From: UBA8346 sp050260935
Lineage (GTDB): Bacteria > Bacillota > UBA4882 > UBA8346
Direction: 5' to 3'
Length of the DNA stretch: 26,457 nt
Assembly: GCA_050260935.1 (NCBI GenBank)
Contig: JBLNCU010000179.1
Span: 1-26,457 of the forward strand
The position numbers and the translations under genes are program-made. The notes beneath the pieces are model-generated. The model did not search any database. It had not been told where the DNA came from and worked only from the letters and a program-made list of their open reading frames with translations. Positions 1-7,716 of the stretch are shown piece after piece (position 1 is the stretch's first letter; each line of letters starts with the position of its first letter).

Positions 1-719
1 ATATGCGCCGAGTTAGAGTCGGAAACAATCATTCCGTTCTGATCCACGATAAAAGTGCTGCCTTCATTGGGTACGTTGGAACGGTAGATGGAACGGATTT
101 TTTCTTCATCGATCCACAGCAACAATACGCCCCGGTTACGGTATTGGTTTAAATCCTTGATCATCCGGTACATCAGGATCCGGCGCCGGCGGTTATCGAA
201 GACTACCGGCGGATTGTTCTGGAAATACTCGATTCCGATGCCGCCGTTTAGCTTGAGCGCTTTTTGATAAAAGGGGTTCCGTTTAAATTCGCTGAATGGG
301 ACAACACTGCTGCTGGTGTAACCGGATCCGGTGCTGTAAACCAGCCCGTTGTAACCGTAAAGAGTTATCATGGCAATATAAGTTTTGGAGGCTAAAATCC
401 GGTCCAGAAAATTACGGAGATCATAGCTTGCCCCGCTCCGGTTAAACGCGGCTCCGGTCAACTCTTTCTGCAGATTGAGGTCGAAAATTATTAATGAGCT
501 GATATTATTGAGATCATTTAAAATGTAATCGAAATTGTTGCTTACTTGCCGGACCAGACCCAACTGGGTTTCGGTCACTTTACCGATAACCTGGTTGGCC
601 GCCAGGTAATAGGCGTAAAAACCCACCACGGAAATCGCTATGAATAGCAACAACGCCACAAATATCAGGATTTTATTTTTTAAACTTAAGCGGCGAATCC
701 GGTTGGTTAAAGAGAACAT
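1..719 (-). CDS. YesM-like sensor histidine kinase, N-terminal part (runs off window)
   Basis: Reading the minus strand from the ATG at 719-717 gives 239 open codons that leave the window at base 1, so the kinase core is not visible. The start has a GGAG about 8 bases upstream. The protein begins with a basic stretch, then a membrane segment at about residues 17-42 (KILIFVALLLFIAISVVGF), then an extracytoplasmic region. That region has the layout of YesM-type sensors: a helical segment (FDYILNDLNNISSLI) followed by a Cache-like fold ending in VDQNGMIVSDSNSA. Such kinases usually pair with an AraC-type response regulator and control a neighbouring sugar ABC importer. Here the gene is divergent from the binding-protein gene at 910, which fits that role. 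The family call is inference, because HAMP, His-kinase and ATPase domains lie outside the window. Confidence 0.75.
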   Translation of the reverse strand, partial: MFSLTNRIRRLSLKNKILIFVALLLFIAISVVGFYAYYLAANQVIGKVTETQLGLVRQVSNNFDYILNDLNNISSLIIFDLNLQKELTGAAFNRSGASYDLRNFLDRILASKTYIAMITLYGYNGLVYSTGSGYTSSSVVPFSEFKRNPFYQKALKLNGGIGIEYFQNNPPVVFDNRRRRILMYRMIKDLNQYRNRGVLLLWIDEEKIRSIYRSNVPNEGSTFIVDQNGMIVSDSNSAH

Positions 720-750
720 TTGGAACTCCAGATAAATTAGGGTTAATATT

Positions 751-779
751 ATTTTAGATCTTCGCGGCCGTCTTGTAAA
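751..779 (-). promoter_or_regulatory. Sigma-A-type promoter of the sensor kinase
   Basis: On the minus strand TTTACA (779-774) and TAAAAT (756-751) are separated by exactly 17 bases. Both boxes match the housekeeping consensus at 5 of 6 positions. The expected start of transcription is about 25-30 bases before the kinase ATG at 719. Confidence 0.6.
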
Positions 780-837
780 AACCTATCCCCGATCTTCATA
801 AAAATCTTGAACCATTTATGAAAATCCCCCCCTTTTA

Positions 838-866
838 TTGAAGTTACATTTATGTAAAAATAACTT
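838..866 (+). promoter_or_regulatory. Candidate promoter with nested palindromes upstream of the first binding protein
   Basis: TTGAAG (838-843) and TAACTT (861-866) are 17 bases apart, giving a weak promoter for the importer operon. The spacer holds a perfect palindrome, TTACAT-TT-ATGTAA (844-857). A second inverted repeat, AAGTTA (841-846) with TAACTT (861-866), surrounds it. This layout suits binding of a regulator over the promoter. The promoter call is tentative, but the symmetry is directly visible. Confidence 0.4.
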
Positions 867-909
867 TAGGAACGGCCGTTTCGGAAAAGAATTTTTAAGG
901 AGGAGCAAA

Positions 910-2187
910 ATGAAACGCTTTTTGGCAATATCCCTGGTTTTGGTGCTCATTTTGACCATGTTCATGATCAACGCGTTCAGCGCCGCGCCCAAAATCACCT
1001 TACGGATGGGCGACAACCTGCCTGACCGGCAAAATACCTGGGGCGCGGTTGTCGAAAAGATTAACGCCGAATTTAAAGCCAAACATCCCAATGTGGAAAT
1101 CATTACCGAAAGCTATCAAGATCAACCGTGGCAACAAAAAGTGCAGATTTACGCCGCTTCCAACCAACTTCCCGATGTCTTCAAGTACTGGTCCTTCCCG
1201 GCAATGACCGGAGCGTTGGCCAACAACGGTTATTTGCTGCCGATACCGGAAAAGCAATTCGCCGGCATGGGCTTTATTCCCGGGACTTTTGAGCCCAACC
1301 GTTACAACGGGAAATTATATGGGCTGCCGGTAACCCTTGATTTCTGGGTAATTTATTACAACAAGGCCATTTTCGAAAAATGCGGCGTTAAAGTTCCCAC
1401 CACCATAGATGAATTAATGGCCACCGCCAAAGTTTTCCGGGATAAAGGATATATCCCGCTGGTGACCGATGGCAAAGACGCCTGGCCGCTCAATATCACC
1501 TGGGATAACCTGGTTGCCAGAACCACCGGCGACTTCACCCTGATCCAAAAGGCCTTGGCCCGGAAGATCAAATTTACCGATCCGGTTTTCCTGCCTGGAA
1601 CCAAATTATTTAAACAATTGGTCGACAGCAAATTGTTCGCCGACGACCTTTTAACCCTCGATTACGGCGCTTCCCGCAATCTCTTCGGCCAGGAAAAGGC
1701 CGCCATGTATTTGATGGGCTCCTGGGAATCCGGACTCTCCACCGATGCTTCATTCAGCGATTCCTTCCATCAAAACCTGGCAGTCATGAAATTCCCGGCG
1801 GGCTCCAAAGGTTCCATCGACGACCTGATGGCTTGGGGCGGCGGCAACTATGTAATCAGCGCCAAAACCAAGTACAAAGCCTTATGTATCGACTATTTAA
1901 AGACCTATTTCACCCTCTATCCCAAACTGGCCTGGGAAGGCAAAGTGAATATCCCGGCCCAGAAGGTCGAGACCGGTCCCAACGACAGCCAGATTTCCAA
2001 AGATTTAATCGCTATTTTAAACGCGGCTAAAAAGACCAGCGGCACCCCGTCCCTGGATCAATCCACCGCTGAGTTTAAAACCAATGTTCAAAAATACATC
2101 CAGGAATTAGCGGCCGGCATAAAGACCCCGGAACAATTCCTGGCCGCTGTTGACGCCGATGCTGAAAAAGCAGCCAAAAGTAAATAA
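910..2187 (+). CDS. Sugar ABC transporter substrate-binding protein (family 1)
   Basis: A 425-residue exported solute-binding protein, expected to capture a sugar or oligosaccharide and hand it to the two permeases downstream. The start at 910 is preferred because AAGGAGGAG lies directly upstream and residues 1-29 then form a clean signal peptide (basic MKR, hydrophobic core, cleavage near AFSA/AP). An upstream in-frame ATG at 838 would place 24 unrelated residues before it. The mature protein starts with KITLRMGDNLPDRQ and has family 1 features: a LPDVFKYWSFPAM hinge segment, a YYNKAIFEKCGV segment and a WGGGNYVIS segment. No cysteine follows the signal peptide, so it is not a lipoprotein. 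A hairpin follows the stop codon. Substrate cannot be read from sequence; the GH1 gene downstream suggests a beta-glucoside. Confidence 0.9.
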   Translation: MKRFLAISLVLVLILTMFMINAFSAAPKITLRMGDNLPDRQNTWGAVVEKINAEFKAKHPNVEIITESYQDQPWQQKVQIYAASNQLPDVFKYWSFPAMTGALANNGYLLPIPEKQFAGMGFIPGTFEPNRYNGKLYGLPVTLDFWVIYYNKAIFEKCGVKVPTTIDELMATAKVFRDKGYIPLVTDGKDAWPLNITWDNLVARTTGDFTLIQKALARKIKFTDPVFLPGTKLFKQLVDSKLFADDLLTLDYGASRNLFGQEKAAMYLMGSWESGLSTDASFSDSFHQNLAVMKFPAGSKGSIDDLMAWGGGNYVISAKTKYKALCIDYLKTYFTLYPKLAWEGKVNIPAQKVETGPNDSQISKDLIAILNAAKKTSGTPSLDQSTAEFKTNVQKYIQELAAGIKTPEQFLAAVDADAEKAAKSK

Positions 2188-2201
2188 CCAATTAGTGACT
2201 G

Positions 2202-2230
2202 ATGGGCAGAAGCCTAGCTCTTCTGCCCAT
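2202..2230 (+). terminator. Hairpin after the binding-protein gene (partial terminator / mRNA stabiliser)
   Basis: ATGGGCAGAAG (2202-2212) pairs perfectly with CTTCTGCCCAT (2220-2230) around a 7-base loop, and a T-rich but interrupted tail follows. It lies 15 bases after the binding-protein stop codon and before the permease genes. In binding-protein importer operons such hairpins commonly leave more binding protein than permease. Confidence 0.65.
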
Positions 2231-2363
2231 TTCCGTTTATTCTTTAAAAAAATCATTGCTCTGTTTTAGATGATTGTTAAAATTCGCTCCGCCACGGGTT
2301 AAAATCTCCTCCTTAAATAGAGGGGAAGGAAAGCCTGTTCAAGATGTTTTTAACTTGCGAAGC

Positions 2364-2399
2364 GTTCAGGTTAAAGCTTTATCCCTACTTTAACCGAAC
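2364..2399 (+). repeat. Inverted repeat in the leader of the first permease gene
   Basis: GTTCAGGTTAAAG (2364-2376) pairs with CTTTAACCGAAC (2388-2399) with one bulged base and an 11-base loop. It ends about 24 bases before the permease start. It could fold in mRNA or bind a regulator; there is no T-run, so it is not a terminator. The rest of 2231-2419 shows no gene or clear promoter. Confidence 0.35.
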
Positions 2400-2422
2400 C
2401 AAAAATATTGTTTTAGTGAGTG

Positions 2423-3313
2423 ATGAACATGAATACTTTTTTCACCAATAAGCGGGATATTTTTTTGATGGTTCTTCCCGGTGTCGCCGTGCTGCTTTTC
2501 GCGATGATTGTGCCGATTGTTCTAAGCGTTTATTACGGCATGACCGACTGGACCGGTATTGGCAAGATGCATTTTGTGGGATTGGCTAATTTTCAAGAGA
2601 TACTTACGAAAGATCCCACCTTTTGGTTGTCGTTGTTCAATGCCTTAATCCTCACGATCGTTACTTTATTCATTCAAAATCCTTTCGCCTTAATCGTCTG
2701 CGTCATGTTACTGGCCTGTAACAGAGGGGAACGGTTTTTCCGGACGGTTTATTTTATCCCGGCCATTATCTCGGTGGTGGTCACCACCAGGCTTTGGATC
2801 GCCGTTTTTAGCCCGCAATACGGCCTATTAAACAAGTTTCTTTCCCTGATTGGCCTAGGTTCACTGGGAATGGACTGGCTGAGCAATATCCATACCGCCT
2901 TGGGTTCGGTAATTTTTATTGTAATCTGGCAGGGTTTTGGCTGGGCGGTCCTCTTTTACTATGCCGGCCTGGTGGGGATTCCCAAGGACTTGCAGGAAGC
3001 CGCCAGGATTGATGGGGCAAACGGGCTTAAGTTATACACCAGGGTGATCATTCCATTAATGATGCCGGTAATCAAAGCCATTGCCGTAATCGGTTTGATC
3101 TCTTGTCTGAAACAGATGGAGACCGTATATTTGTCAACCGGCGGCGGGCCGGGGGATCTGACCCAGTTCTTGGCCAACTACTTATATATCAAGGCCTTTG
3201 TCTCCGGTCAGTACGGCTATGGAAACGCCCTTTCGGTGTTATTCGTAATTATCTGCGTACTTGGCACTTACCTTTTGGACCGTTTCACCCGGACTGACAC
3301 GGGGGAGTATTAA
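2423..3313 (+). CDS. Sugar ABC transporter permease (MalF/UgpA type)
   Basis: An integral membrane protein of about 296 residues with six predicted membrane segments, the first at about residues 13-38. The cytoplasmic EAA loop that contacts the ATPase is clear at about residues 192-210 (LQEAARIDGANG...IIPLMMP). The segment GGGPGDLTQFLANYLY is typical of MalF/UgpA-type subunits. It should pair with the permease at 3384 and the binding protein at 910. The start is uncertain: GTG at 2420, ATG at 2423 and ATG at 2429 are in frame and none has a strong ribosome-binding site, so translation may be weak. No ATPase gene follows. Confidence 0.9.
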   Translation: MNMNTFFTNKRDIFLMVLPGVAVLLFAMIVPIVLSVYYGMTDWTGIGKMHFVGLANFQEILTKDPTFWLSLFNALILTIVTLFIQNPFALIVCVMLLACNRGERFFRTVYFIPAIISVVVTTRLWIAVFSPQYGLLNKFLSLIGLGSLGMDWLSNIHTALGSVIFIVIWQGFGWAVLFYYAGLVGIPKDLQEAARIDGANGLKLYTRVIIPLMMPVIKAIAVIGLISCLKQMETVYLSTGGGPGDLTQFLANYLYIKAFVSGQYGYGNALSVLFVIICVLGTYLLDRFTRTDTGEY

Positions 3314-3383
3314 CCGGGTTCGGACGGTTGGTTTTTGGAGATTATCAGACCTCGACAGGTAAAAGAGAGTAGGAGGATCCACC

Positions 3384-4277
3384 ATGAGCACCGATTTAAA
3401 TCTTCTGAGGCGGCAATTGACGGAATACCGGCCCGCTGATTCCAAACCACTTTCTTCGCGAATAAAGGCCTTTTTATTATACGGCTATTTGATAGTACTA
3501 GCTGTCGGCCAGATCTTCCCGCTGATTTGGTTGTTCAATTATTCGCTGGTGAAAAGCGGCGATCTTTTCGGCGCCGAGTTTTTCAAAATACCCAATCCGC
3601 CGCTCTGGCAAAATTTCGTCCGGGCCTGGGTGGATGGACAGATATTTCATTACTTTATCAATAGTTTGATTGTAGTCGGTTTTTCGGTGGTCTTGTCGGT
3701 GCTGTTCTCATTTTTACTGGCCTATGCCTGCACCCGGATGCAATGGAAGATGAGCGGCTTGGTATACGGTTTTGTGCTGATGGGGATGATGATTCCGATT
3801 CACGCCACCCTGCTGCCGAATTTTTTGCTCTTTAACAAGCTCAGTTTACTCAATACCCATTTGGGATTGATCATACCTTACGTGGCGTTTACGATACCTT
3901 TCAACACCATTCTGATCTCGGGATTTTTGAAGCCGCTCCACCGGGCGCTGGAAGAATCAGCGATGATTGACGGCTGTTCGGTTTGGAGTTCCCTGCTGCA
4001 AATAATCGCCCCGATCAGCAAACCGGCGCTGATCACCACGGCCATTATGACCTTTATGAATAACTGGAATGAGTTTATCATGGCCAATACCTATTTATCC
4101 ACTGAAGATGTAAGGACGCTGCCGTTTTCAGTCATTAAGTTCGTCGGCTATTACCGTTCCGATTACGCGATCCAGTTTGCCTGCATGACTATTGTGGCTA
4201 TACCCTCTTTGCTCATTTACTTTCTTTTGAATAAATACATTACCGAAGGGGTTACCGCCGGCGCGATTAAGGGCTAA
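3384..4277 (+). CDS. Sugar ABC transporter permease (MalG/UgpE type)
   Basis: A 297-residue membrane protein and the second half of the first importer's channel. The start has AGGAGG a few bases upstream. Hydrophobic segments begin at about residue 31 (LLYGYLIVLAVGQIFPLIWL). The EAA loop is at about residues 190-207 (LEESAMIDGCSVWSSLLQI). The C-terminus ITEGVTAGAIKG matches the end of MalG/UgpE-type subunits. It lies 70 bases after the first permease, in the same orientation. The basic N-terminal tail of about 30 residues is slightly long for the family. Confidence 0.92.
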   Translation: MSTDLNLLRRQLTEYRPADSKPLSSRIKAFLLYGYLIVLAVGQIFPLIWLFNYSLVKSGDLFGAEFFKIPNPPLWQNFVRAWVDGQIFHYFINSLIVVGFSVVLSVLFSFLLAYACTRMQWKMSGLVYGFVLMGMMIPIHATLLPNFLLFNKLSLLNTHLGLIIPYVAFTIPFNTILISGFLKPLHRALEESAMIDGCSVWSSLLQIIAPISKPALITTAIMTFMNNWNEFIMANTYLSTEDVRTLPFSVIKFVGYYRSDYAIQFACMTIVAIPSLLIYFLLNKYITEGVTAGAIKG

Positions 4278-4338
4278 GGTTTGAAGTTTTGCCGATCATA
4301 ATTTACTTCTGCCGGATTAATAGGGGGATGGAGAGAAA

Positions 4339-4431
4339 ATGCCAGAGGAGATTTTAATCTTTGCTCAATTGGCTCTTTACGGAATCAACCTTTTCCAAGT
4401 TTTACAAAACCCTAATAGCAGCATATATTAG
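4339..4431 (+). CDS. Possible small hydrophobic peptide (30 residues)
   Basis: An ATG at 4339 follows a purine-rich GATGGAGAG and opens a frame of 30 codons, MPEEILIFAQLALYGINLFQ followed by VLQNPNSSIY. The stop codon TAG at 4429-4431 touches the GGAGGAG ribosome-binding site of the GH1 gene, which would suit translational coupling. The centre is hydrophobic and could form one short membrane helix. I do not recognise a family. The alternative is a non-coding spacer. Confidence 0.3.
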   Translation: MPEEILIFAQLALYGINLFQVLQNPNSSIY

Positions 4432-4442
4432 GAGGAGTTAAA

Positions 4443-5795
4443 TTGTCAAAAATAGTTTTTCCCAAGGATTTTTTATGGGGGGTCGCCACCGCCTCCCATC
4501 AGATTGAAGGCGGAACCAGGGAAGACGGCAAAGGCGAGTCCATCTGGGACCGGTTTAATCATATTCCCGGTAAGATCAGCGACGGTACCAACGCCGATGT
4601 CGCCTGCGACCATTATCATCTTTACCCCCAGGACATTCAGCTGATGAAGGAGTTGGGAATCAAAACCTACCGGCTCTCCGTTTCCTGGCCGCGGATATTT
4701 CCCGAAGGCAAGGGCCGGCCCAACCCCAAAGGGATTGAGTTTTACCGGAGACTACTCAGTCTGCTGGCGGAGAATAATATTAAACCGGCGGTGACGCTTT
4801 TTCACTGGGATTTGCCGCAAAAACTCCAGGATATCGGGGGTTGGGCCAACCGGGAGGTGGCCGGTTATTTTGAACAATATGCCCGCTATGTATTTAAGGA
4901 ATTGGGGGATTTGGCGCCTATCTGGATCACTCTTAACGAACCGTCCGTTTATACTTTTGTAGGGCATAACGAAGGAAGGCACGCCCCTGGGATCACCGAT
5001 TTCTCCACCGCCTTGCAGGTGTCGCATCACCTCTTGCTGGGGCACGGCAAAGCGGTAAGGGCCTATCGCGAGCTGGGATTGAAAGGCGAGATCGGACTCT
5101 CCCAGAATATGACTCCGAACTATCCGGCCTCGGAAAAGGAAGCCGATAAAATTGCCGCCCGGCGCTGCGACGGCTATTGGAACCGCTGGTTTACCGATCC
5201 GTTATTCAAAGGCGAATACCCTCAGGATATGCTTGATTGGTACTCGACCAGGGTTGTTTTGCCGGAAATAACCAAGGAAGATCTGGACATTATCAGCACT
5301 CCTCTCGACTTCCTGGGTTTAAATAATTATTTCGGCACAATGGTCACACAGGATGAAACCAGATGGCCGTTGGAATTGAGCGAGAGTTTTATCGGCGAAT
5401 ACCGGACTGAGACCGGATGGGGAATCAACCCGGACTGCTTCTATGACTTGTTAAAGCGGCTGCACCGGGATTACCAAGTGGCTAAAATATATATTACCGA
5501 AAACGGTTGCGCTTTTAAGGATATGATCAACCGGGACGGAGTAGTTTTGGACGAAAACCGGGTGGATTACTTATACCGGCATTTATACTCCGCCTATAAG
5601 GCGATCCGGGAAGGCGTCAATATTGCGGGGTATTATGTCTGGTCTTTGATGGACAACTTTGAATGGGCGGAAGGGTATTCCAAGAGATTCGGCATTGTTT
5701 ACGTGGATTATCCGACCCAACGGAGGATTATTAAAAAGAGCGGCTATTGGTACAGGGAAGTTATTAAGAATAACGGGTTTGAGGTTAACGAATAG
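4443..5795 (+). CDS. Beta-glucosidase / 6-phospho-beta-glucosidase family, GH1
   Basis: A 450-residue enzyme, the usual GH1 length, expected to hydrolyse beta-glucosides or beta-galactosides in the cytoplasm because it has no signal peptide. The TTG start at 4443 sits after GGAGGAG and gives the canonical N-terminus FPKDFLWGVATASHQIEGG. The acid/base glutamate is E166 in TLNEP and the nucleophile is E353 in YITENG. The aglycone-region motif WSLMDNFEWAEGY lies near the C-terminus. It is the last gene of the first importer operon, so it probably acts on what that importer brings in. ABC uptake delivers unphosphorylated sugar, so a plain beta-glycosidase is more likely than a phospho-beta-glucosidase. 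Confidence 0.95.
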   Translation: MSKIVFPKDFLWGVATASHQIEGGTREDGKGESIWDRFNHIPGKISDGTNADVACDHYHLYPQDIQLMKELGIKTYRLSVSWPRIFPEGKGRPNPKGIEFYRRLLSLLAENNIKPAVTLFHWDLPQKLQDIGGWANREVAGYFEQYARYVFKELGDLAPIWITLNEPSVYTFVGHNEGRHAPGITDFSTALQVSHHLLLGHGKAVRAYRELGLKGEIGLSQNMTPNYPASEKEADKIAARRCDGYWNRWFTDPLFKGEYPQDMLDWYSTRVVLPEITKEDLDIISTPLDFLGLNNYFGTMVTQDETRWPLELSESFIGEYRTETGWGINPDCFYDLLKRLHRDYQVAKIYITENGCAFKDMINRDGVVLDENRVDYLYRHLYSAYKAIREGVNIAGYYVWSLMDNFEWAEGYSKRFGIVYVDYPTQRRIIKKSGYWYREVIKNNGFEVNE

Positions 5796-5828
5796 GATCT
5801 TCCGGTTTTTCGTTAGAACCAGTTATTA

Positions 5829-5879
5829 AGCCCCTGGCAGGGGTTCCATTATGCGGAACATCCCGGCCGGGGGTTTTTA
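5829..5879 (+). terminator. Rho-independent terminator closing the first sugar operon
   Basis: AGCCCCTGGCAGGGGTTCC (5829-5847) pairs with GGAAC...CCGGCCGGGGGT (5855-5874) with a few mismatches, and a T-run follows at 5874-5878. It lies 33 bases after the GH1 stop codon. Confidence 0.8.
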
Positions 5880-5908
5880 GTTCTATCTACTGGAGCAACG
5901 ATCAGGGT

Positions 5909-6043
5909 TTAAATGGAATTTGATTTGTTTTTCCTCCGGTAATAACCGGCTTTCTCATGACGCAGCTTATATAAATCCGCGCCGCATTTCTGGCAATACT
6001 CCACAAAGCTCTGATTATGCGTGGCGCAATCCGGACACTTCAT
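5909..6043 (-). CDS. Small zinc-ribbon protein (44 residues)
   Basis: A minus-strand gene from ATG at 6043 to TAA at 5909. The N-terminus reads MKCPDCATHNQSFVEYCQKC, so two CxxC pairs (C3/C6 and C17/C20) sit 10 residues apart in the treble-clef or zinc-ribbon style. A basic tail rich in K, R and Y follows. The start has AGGTG seven bases upstream. It is convergent with the GH1 gene, with that gene's terminator between them. Such mini zinc ribbons are often uncharacterised. Binding of zinc is a confident inference from the cysteine pattern; nucleic-acid binding is only possible. Confidence 0.7.
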   Translation of the reverse strand: MKCPDCATHNQSFVEYCQKCGADLYKLRHEKAGYYRRKNKSNSI

Positions 6044-6148
6044 TTTTTCACCTCACTTTTCCGCGGTTGTTTGGAGAAACTAAAGACAGTTTATGACCGG
6101 ATGAGGGTAATTATGGTTAAATTCTTGTTACGGGATATTGTAAACTTT

Positions 6149-6182
6149 TTGACAAAAGGCGCGTGCTTTAACAGTATATAAT
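6149..6182 (+). promoter_or_regulatory. Candidate promoter for the 35-residue ORF and the dGTPase-like gene
   Basis: A perfect TTGACA (6149-6154) is followed by an A+T-rich run ending in TATAAT (6177-6182). The strict TATAAT is 22 bases away, which is long. An offset hexamer in the same run (AGTATA at 6173, or TATATA at 6175) gives 18 or 20. The -35 element is clear; the exact -10 is not. Confidence 0.45.
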
Positions 6183-6206
6183 TTTCAGGCGATGGAGGTG
6201 ACAGAA

Positions 6207-6314
6207 TTGCGAAAAACGATGCTTGACGCGGAAGTTAAAAATCTTGAGGATTTGCGAAACCTACAGGATTCTCATCATTTTTGGCGAATCATTAATTTCA
6301 AAACGGTAATGTAA
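6207..6314 (+). CDS. Possible small protein (35 residues)
   Basis: A TTG start at 6207 follows GGAGGTGA with a 7-base spacing, one of the best ribosome-binding sites in the window. The frame runs 35 codons to TAA at 6312. The product starts MRKTMLDAEVKNLEDLRNLQ, is charged and probably helical, and has no membrane segment. It lies between a TTGACA-bearing promoter and the dGTPase-like gene 32 bases downstream. It could be a leader peptide or an independent small protein. I recognise no family. Confidence 0.4.
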   Translation: MRKTMLDAEVKNLEDLRNLQDSHHFWRIINFKTVM

Positions 6315-6346
6315 AAAATGATTACGAACTTAAATGGTGGTTTACA

Positions 6347-7555
6347 ATGCCCAATTCCCCCCGCCGGAAAATGGAAGAATTCGAAGAAATGTCCCTGGCT
6401 CCTTATGCTTCAAAGGCAAAAGAGACTCGCGGACGGAAGTATCCTGAAACCGAGGATGCCTACCGCACTTGTTATCAACGGGACCGGGACCGGATTATTT
6501 ACACTACCGCCTTTAAAAACCTGCAATTTAAAACCCAGGTCTTCATGGTTCACGAGGGGGATTATTACCGGACCCGGCTGACCCATACCCTTGAGGTTAT
6601 GCAGCATGCCCGGACATTTGCCCGGGTTTTGCGAGTCAATGAAGATCTGGTGGAGGCCATTGCGCTCGCCCACGACTTGGGGCATACTCCCTTCGGTCAT
6701 GCCGGGGAAGAGGTCTTAAGTATATTATTAAAGGATTATGGCGGTTTTGACCATAATTTGCACAGTTTAAGGGTGGTCGACTGCCTGGAGGAACGCTATC
6801 CATCCTTTCCGGGGTTGAACTTAACCTTCGAAACCAGGGAGGGTTTGGCCAGACACGTGACTAAATATGATAATCCCCAAATTCCAACCGAGTTTCAAGG
6901 CTGTCCCCAGCCCGGACCGGAGGCTCAAATCGTCAATATCTCCGACTCGCTGGCCTTTGCCGCCCATGATCTCGACGACGCTTTGCGGGTAGGCCTGGTT
7001 AGTTGGGAGGATGTGACCGGCTTAGCCATTCCGGTACTCAAAGAGATCGAGGCCGAGATCACCGCCGAGGAGAAAAATTCGGGTCCCTTTCCTCCGCAGT
7101 TGAAGATCAACCGCCTGGTCCGGCATTTGATCTACCGTTTCAACGAGGATTGTATCTTATTTTCCAGCGGTAATCTTGAGCGGCTGAAGCCCAAATCCGC
7201 CGGGGAAATACGGCTGTTGGTCCAGCCGGTAATCGCCCTTTCGCCGGAGCGCCGGCGCGATCTGGAGATGCTTAACTCCTTCCTCTTCGATCAGGTTTAT
7301 AAAAACCCGGTGGTATTGATGATGGCCGAAAAAGGGAAGATGATCCTGGAAAAATTATTCCGGCGGTTTTGGAACAATCCCCAGCTTTTACCGGCCTTTG
7401 TCTGGCAAAAGTCCGGTAAGATGAGCGGGGAGAACACCAAAGCCCATCTAATCGGCGACTACTTGGCCAGTCTTACGGACCGTCAGGCGATGGATATATA
7501 CGAGATGATGTTCGAACCCTACACCAAAGTGATGAGTTTCGGGTTTGGGAAATAA
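6347..7555 (+). CDS. dgt: Deoxyguanosinetriphosphate triphosphohydrolase-like protein (HD domain)
   Basis: A 402-residue cytoplasmic enzyme of the dGTPase/dNTPase family, which removes triphosphate from deoxynucleotides. The N-terminus has the family signature LAPYASKAKETRGR followed by CYQRDRDRIIYTTAFKNLQFKTQVF. The metal-binding HD residues are visible: H80 (RTRLTHTLEV), H109-D110 (AHDLGHTPFGH) and D200 (NISDSLAFAAHDLDDALRVG). The segment FDHNLHSLRV at 134-143 supports the subfamily. At 402 residues it is somewhat longer than common Firmicutes versions. The ATG at 6347 has a weak GGTGG upstream. Substrate preference cannot be read from sequence. Confidence 0.92.
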   Translation: MPNSPRRKMEEFEEMSLAPYASKAKETRGRKYPETEDAYRTCYQRDRDRIIYTTAFKNLQFKTQVFMVHEGDYYRTRLTHTLEVMQHARTFARVLRVNEDLVEAIALAHDLGHTPFGHAGEEVLSILLKDYGGFDHNLHSLRVVDCLEERYPSFPGLNLTFETREGLARHVTKYDNPQIPTEFQGCPQPGPEAQIVNISDSLAFAAHDLDDALRVGLVSWEDVTGLAIPVLKEIEAEITAEEKNSGPFPPQLKINRLVRHLIYRFNEDCILFSSGNLERLKPKSAGEIRLLVQPVIALSPERRRDLEMLNSFLFDQVYKNPVVLMMAEKGKMILEKLFRRFWNNPQLLPAFVWQKSGKMSGENTKAHLIGDYLASLTDRQAMDIYEMMFEPYTKVMSFGFGK

Positions 7556-7590
7556 TTAAGCCGGCGGGTTCCTGAATGAATATATTATAA

Positions 7591-7716
7591 AGAAGTGAGG
7601 ATTTCCTTCCTAAAAACATCGATATCAATTGGGAGCAGTTTAAAAAAGAGAGAAATATAGCGGCCCATAAATATGGGGCCATTAATTTTAGTGATTTGGA
7701 ATATGATCCAGAATAA
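7591..7716 (+). pseudogene. Remnant resembling the C-terminal part of a HEPN-domain protein
   Basis: A frame bounded by stop codons at 7588 and 7714 encodes 41 residues with no usable start codon. Its core, INWEQFKKERNIAAHKYGA, contains R-N-x4-type spacing to a histidine (RNIAAH), the RX4-6H pattern typical of HEPN ribonuclease domains such as those in HepT/MntA modules. The next frame carries a 20-codon ORF (about 7702-7764, MIQNNLKLFKEQLQ...), which may be more of the same decayed gene. The similarity is by eye over a short segment, so decay of another gene is possible. The interval 7556-7794 holds nothing else. Confidence 0.3.

Noticed and set aside
838..909. In-frame upstream extension of the first binding protein from ATG 838
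   Set aside because: It adds 24 polar residues before a normal signal peptide, overlaps the predicted promoter and lacks a ribosome-binding site; ATG 910 has AAGGAGGAG.
4281..4302. TTGAAG with CATAAT as an internal promoter before GH1
   Set aside because: The spacing is only 10 bases, too short for sigma-A recognition.
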